A DNA stretch of 64,000 nucleotides. Source: Catalinimonas niigatensis. GTDB lineage: Bacteria; Bacteroidota; Bacteroidia; Cytophagales; Cyclobacteriaceae. Under the pieces are notes generated by a model. It did no database searches and had not been told where the DNA came from. It saw nothing but the letters and a program-made list of their open reading frames with translations. Position 1 is the first letter of the stretch, and each line of letters begins with the position of its first letter. The stretch is taken from contig NZ_CP119422.1 of NCBI RefSeq assembly GCF_030506285.1, forward strand, positions 1,054,001 through 1,118,000. The letters run 5' to 3'. Shown piece after piece: positions 61,655 through 64,000 of this stretch. Made by a program: the position numbers and the translations under genes.

Positions 61655-62614
61655 ATGAAGACGAATTTTATGAGGAAGCACTATTTGATCATTCCTTTAA
61701 TGTTAGTGCTAGTCAGTAGCTGCATGGATACTGGAGATACTGAGTTTGAGAAGCAAGTAGAATTTGAGGAACAGCTAATTACCGATCATCTTGAGTTGAA
61801 TAACATTACAGCGACTAGAGACAATAGTGGAATCTACTATGAGGTACTAAATGAAAACACAAATGGTACTCCCATAGAAGAGGAGGATATCGTTTCTATC
61901 CGTTATATCATGAAGACATTAGGAGGCAAACTCATAGACAGTTTGAGCATGTCTGAAGAAGTAGATACTGTAGTACGTTTTCAGCATGTAGCAGGAGCTA
62001 TACTTCCTAAAGGAATCAATTTTGGCGTACGCTTGATGAATGAGGGAGAAAAGTTCAGATTTTACATCCCTTCTTATCTTGCATTTGGTAACTATTCTTA
62101 TAAAACCTTGCTATCCTCCGGAGCCATCCTTGTTGTGGATACTGAGGTGGTAAAAGTGGAATCAGAAGAGGATGTTAAAGCTCAGGAGAAACAGGCTATT
62201 CAGCAATATATTACCATGCACCAACTGGAACGTGTTTCTGAAAAATCATCTGGGATTTTTTACCAAATACTCTCAGAAGGTACAGGAGAAGTAGTAAAGA
62301 CGGGACAATCCGTAAAAGTGGCCTACAAAGGTTTGTATCTCAACGATGAAGTTTTTGATGAATCAAAAAGTGGAGAACCTATATCATTTTCCATAGGATA
62401 TAGTAACATCATTAAAGGTTTTGAAGAAGGCATCAAGCTGATGAAGAAAGGTGAAAAAGGGCGCATTTTTGTACCTTCTGATCTCGCTTATGGACAAGGG
62501 ACTCAGGTAATCCCAGGTATACTCAGAAAAGATTACCTGAAAACATATAACCTAAGAGACATGGCTCCATATCAAACGCTTATCTTTGAGGTAGAGCTAA
62601 AAGAGGTTAACTAA
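61655..62614 (+). CDS. FKBP-type peptidyl-prolyl isomerase lipoprotein with two domains
   Basis: A 319-residue lipoprotein (lipobox LVLVSSC, Cys near residue 24). Two FKBP folds are visible: the first at about 60-170 (EEDIVSIRYIMKTLGGKLIDS, GINFGVRLMNEGEKFRFYIPSYLAFG) and the second at about 195-319 (TGQSVKVAYKGLYLNDEVFDESK, IIKGFEEGIKLMKKGEKGRIFVPSDLAYGQG). The second holds more of the canonical active-site residues (Tyr, Phe-Asp, Ile-x-x-Trp/Phe), while the first looks degenerate. It would speed folding of outer-membrane or secreted proteins in the periplasm. Confidence 0.9.
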   Translation: MKTNFMRKHYLIIPLMLVLVSSCMDTGDTEFEKQVEFEEQLITDHLELNNITATRDNSGIYYEVLNENTNGTPIEEEDIVSIRYIMKTLGGKLIDSLSMSEEVDTVVRFQHVAGAILPKGINFGVRLMNEGEKFRFYIPSYLAFGNYSYKTLLSSGAILVVDTEVVKVESEEDVKAQEKQAIQQYITMHQLERVSEKSSGIFYQILSEGTGEVVKTGQSVKVAYKGLYLNDEVFDESKSGEPISFSIGYSNIIKGFEEGIKLMKKGEKGRIFVPSDLAYGQGTQVIPGILRKDYLKTYNLRDMAPYQTLIFEVELKEVN

Positions 62615-62623
62615 TATTAGAAG

Positions 62624-62648
62624 AGGCTGAATTGAATAGATTCAGCCT
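62624..62648. terminator. Hairpin terminator between FKBP and helicase genes
   Basis: Stem AGGCTGAAT (62624-62632) with ATTCAGCCT (62640-62648), 7-nt loop, and a T-rich stretch after it on the plus strand; the opposite strand has a less clear T run. Confidence 0.7.
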
Positions 62649-62658
62649 TTCAATTTAT

Positions 62659-64000
62659 TTATTCAAAAAATTCTGCTTTGAAATTCATCAGATATAGCTC
62701 TCCCTTAGCACGGGTTACTGCTGTATAAAGCCATCGCAAATACTCCTGATTGATCATATCCTCGGCCAGATATCCCTGACTTACAAACACAGCATCCCAC
62801 TGACCTCCCTGTGATTTATGACAGGTAAGCGCATAAGCAAACTTTACTTGTAAAGCATTCAGATACATATCACTACGCACTGCTTCCAACTGCTCTTGCT
62901 TCGTTCCTGCATCCTGATAGTCAGCAAAAACCTGCTGATAAAGCTTATTATGATCTTCTTCTGGTAAAGCCGGAGTAGGTGAATGGAGGGTATCAAGAAT
63001 TACTTTAGCCTCGAAAGGTACCTGATCAGGGTAATCTAATAACTGTAACTCCAAAGTAGCGAAACGTAAACCATACATTTCTTCCAGATCTACCACTCTC
63101 AAAATTTCGACAAAATCACCATTGGCCAGAAAACCTGCGGGAGAATCTTCTCCTAAAAAGTAATAATTATTTTTGACAATCATGAGGTAATCTCCTGCTT
63201 CTATTTCTTGATCAAAAAAGAAAATACTTCTTCTTATATATTCATTGTACTGTACTGTTTCCCGATTGGATCGGCAGACAATGATGGTATTTTCTTTTCC
63301 AAATTTATCATAGGCATACCTGAGCCCATCTTCAAGACGATCTCCTGACATGCGATATACATCTTTGAACTTGCGGGTTTGAAATAAGATATTAAAATTT
63401 TCTTTACCTACTTCTTCGCGTATCGCAGTAGCATTATACAATATACCCGATTCCAAATCCTGACGCATAACTTCTGTCAGCTCTGTCTCCAGAATAGACA
63501 GGCGAAAAAAAGAAGATAAGTAACTGGCATCCAACCCTCGGCTAAGAAGCTGACCTACCGGAGGCAATTGGGCAGCATCTCCAATGAGCATCATTTTATT
63601 GGAGTCATCCTCAAAAACAAAATCTATCAGATCAGAAAGCAGACCATTGCCTGTCATCCCTGCTTCATCAGAGAGCATAGAAGCCTCATCTATGATAAAA
63701 AGGGTTTGCTTATAATAATTACGTCTGCGCTTAAACTGTATTTTACCACTGTGTGGATCAGCTGTACGTTGATAGATAATCTTATGAATTGTAAAAGCAC
63801 TACGCTCCGCATAGTTTGCCATTACTTTGGCAGCTCTGCCAGTGGGAGCCAGTAAGACCGAACGAAAATCAAAATGAGGAAGCGCCTTGACCAAAGCACT
63901 AATAACAGTAGTTTTTCCTGTACCTGCATAGCCTTTCAGAATAAGGGTGAGGCGTTTCTGATTGGTGTTGGTTAAGAATTGGTCAAAAAGCAAAAAAAGT
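62659..64000 (-). CDS. RecD/Pif1-like superfamily 1 helicase, 5' end outside the window
   Basis: The last 447 or so residues of a helicase; the frame stays open to the right edge (LFLLFDQFL before the first listed residues), so the N-terminus lies outside. Motif I is LILKGYAGTGKTTVI, Ia LAPTGRAAKVM, II LFIIDEASML, III IGDAAQLPPVG, and the C-terminal UvrD_C_2-type VKFAYALTCHKSQGGQWDAVFVSQ and LYTAVTRAKGELYL (motif VI). The arrangement matches stand-alone RecD-like/AAA_30 DNA helicases rather than RecBCD. It probably acts in DNA repair or recombination. Confidence 0.9.
   Translation of the reverse strand, partial: LFLLFDQFLTNTNQKRLTLILKGYAGTGKTTVISALVKALPHFDFRSVLLAPTGRAAKVMANYAERSAFTIHKIIYQRTADPHSGKIQFKRRRNYYKQTLFIIDEASMLSDEAGMTGNGLLSDLIDFVFEDDSNKMMLIGDAAQLPPVGQLLSRGLDASYLSSFFRLSILETELTEVMRQDLESGILYNATAIREEVGKENFNILFQTRKFKDVYRMSGDRLEDGLRYAYDKFGKENTIIVCRSNRETVQYNEYIRRSIFFFDQEIEAGDYLMIVKNNYYFLGEDSPAGFLANGDFVEILRVVDLEEMYGLRFATLELQLLDYPDQVPFEAKVILDTLHSPTPALPEEDHNKLYQQVFADYQDAGTKQEQLEAVRSDMYLNALQVKFAYALTCHKSQGGQWDAVFVSQGYLAEDMINQEYLRWLYTAVTRAKGELYLMNFKAEFFE

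Overview
The window looks like chromosomal DNA of a free-living, probably marine or surface-associated member of the Bacteroidota, most likely order Cytophagales. The main evidence is a 2.4-kilo-residue SprA (outer-membrane translocon of the type IX secretion system and of gliding motility) directly after ruvA, with gcvH, a VanZ-like gene and tonB behind it. Other supporting signs are DUF1573, DUF3445 and DUF922 proteins, many lipoproteins, weak Shine-Dalgarno signals, and promoter-like sites of the TTTG-N19..21-TAnnTTTG type. I see no phage, insertion sequence, CRISPR array, rRNA or tRNA.

Layout. 1-3.0 kb: 5' end of a Ppx/GppA-type phosphatase, thiol peroxidase, an acetyltransferase and an ECF sigma/anti-sigma pair. 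3.1-8.4 kb: a CBM9-like/GH43 pair, a divergent histidine kinase/response regulator pair, and a small secreted protein with three GPxAKNxKxW repeats. 8.6-12.8 kb: a GH63-like cytosolic glucosidase, a PPP-family phosphatase and a DUF922 protein. 12.9-20.2 kb: two tandem PaaK-like adenylate-forming enzymes carrying a near-identical internal tract, a LEA14-like membrane protein, a flippase-like protein and a GT39-type glycosyltransferase. 20.2-23.9 kb: DUF3445 protein, cold-shock protein, methyltransferase and RhlE-like helicase.

24.5-36.5 kb is the main accessory block. Six same-strand genes with short gaps encode a PQQ dehydrogenase with cytochrome c, a Tat-exported TIM-barrel epimerase-like protein, a sulfatase, a sorbosone/glucose-dehydrogenase-like propeller fused to PKD, cytochrome c and CBM6, a DUF1080-PA14 protein and a second propeller-cytochrome c protein. 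Together they suggest an exported oxidative route for (sulfated) sugars that feeds electrons through three separate haem domains. A 657-bp spacer beyond its terminator holds four exact-length copies of a 46-bp degenerate tandem repeat.

37-51 kb: S9 peptidase, a toastrack/LiaF-like lipoprotein, an SMP-30-like propeller lipoprotein, an unknown lipoprotein, an acetyltransferase, 1-Cys peroxiredoxin, a five-EF-hand lipoprotein, a secreted protein ending in a Hint (hedgehog/intein) domain, clpB and a TPR-SpoIIE phosphatase. The Hint gene and clpB are divergent, and two AGACA-N3-TGTCT dyads lie in the region they share. 51-64 kb: conserved ruvA-sprA-gcvH-vanZ-tonB block, DUF1573 protein, a two-domain FKBP lipoprotein and a RecD-like helicase that runs off the end.

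The most interesting candidates for undescribed biology are the haem-rich quinoprotein/DUF1080/sulfatase operon, the Hint protein with its N-terminal domain of unknown function, the response-regulator/GPxAKNxKxW unit with a perfect dyad between the two genes, the 46-bp repeat array, and the gene-conversion-like tract in the PaaK-like pair. All functional statements rest on family recognition by eye; no searches were run.
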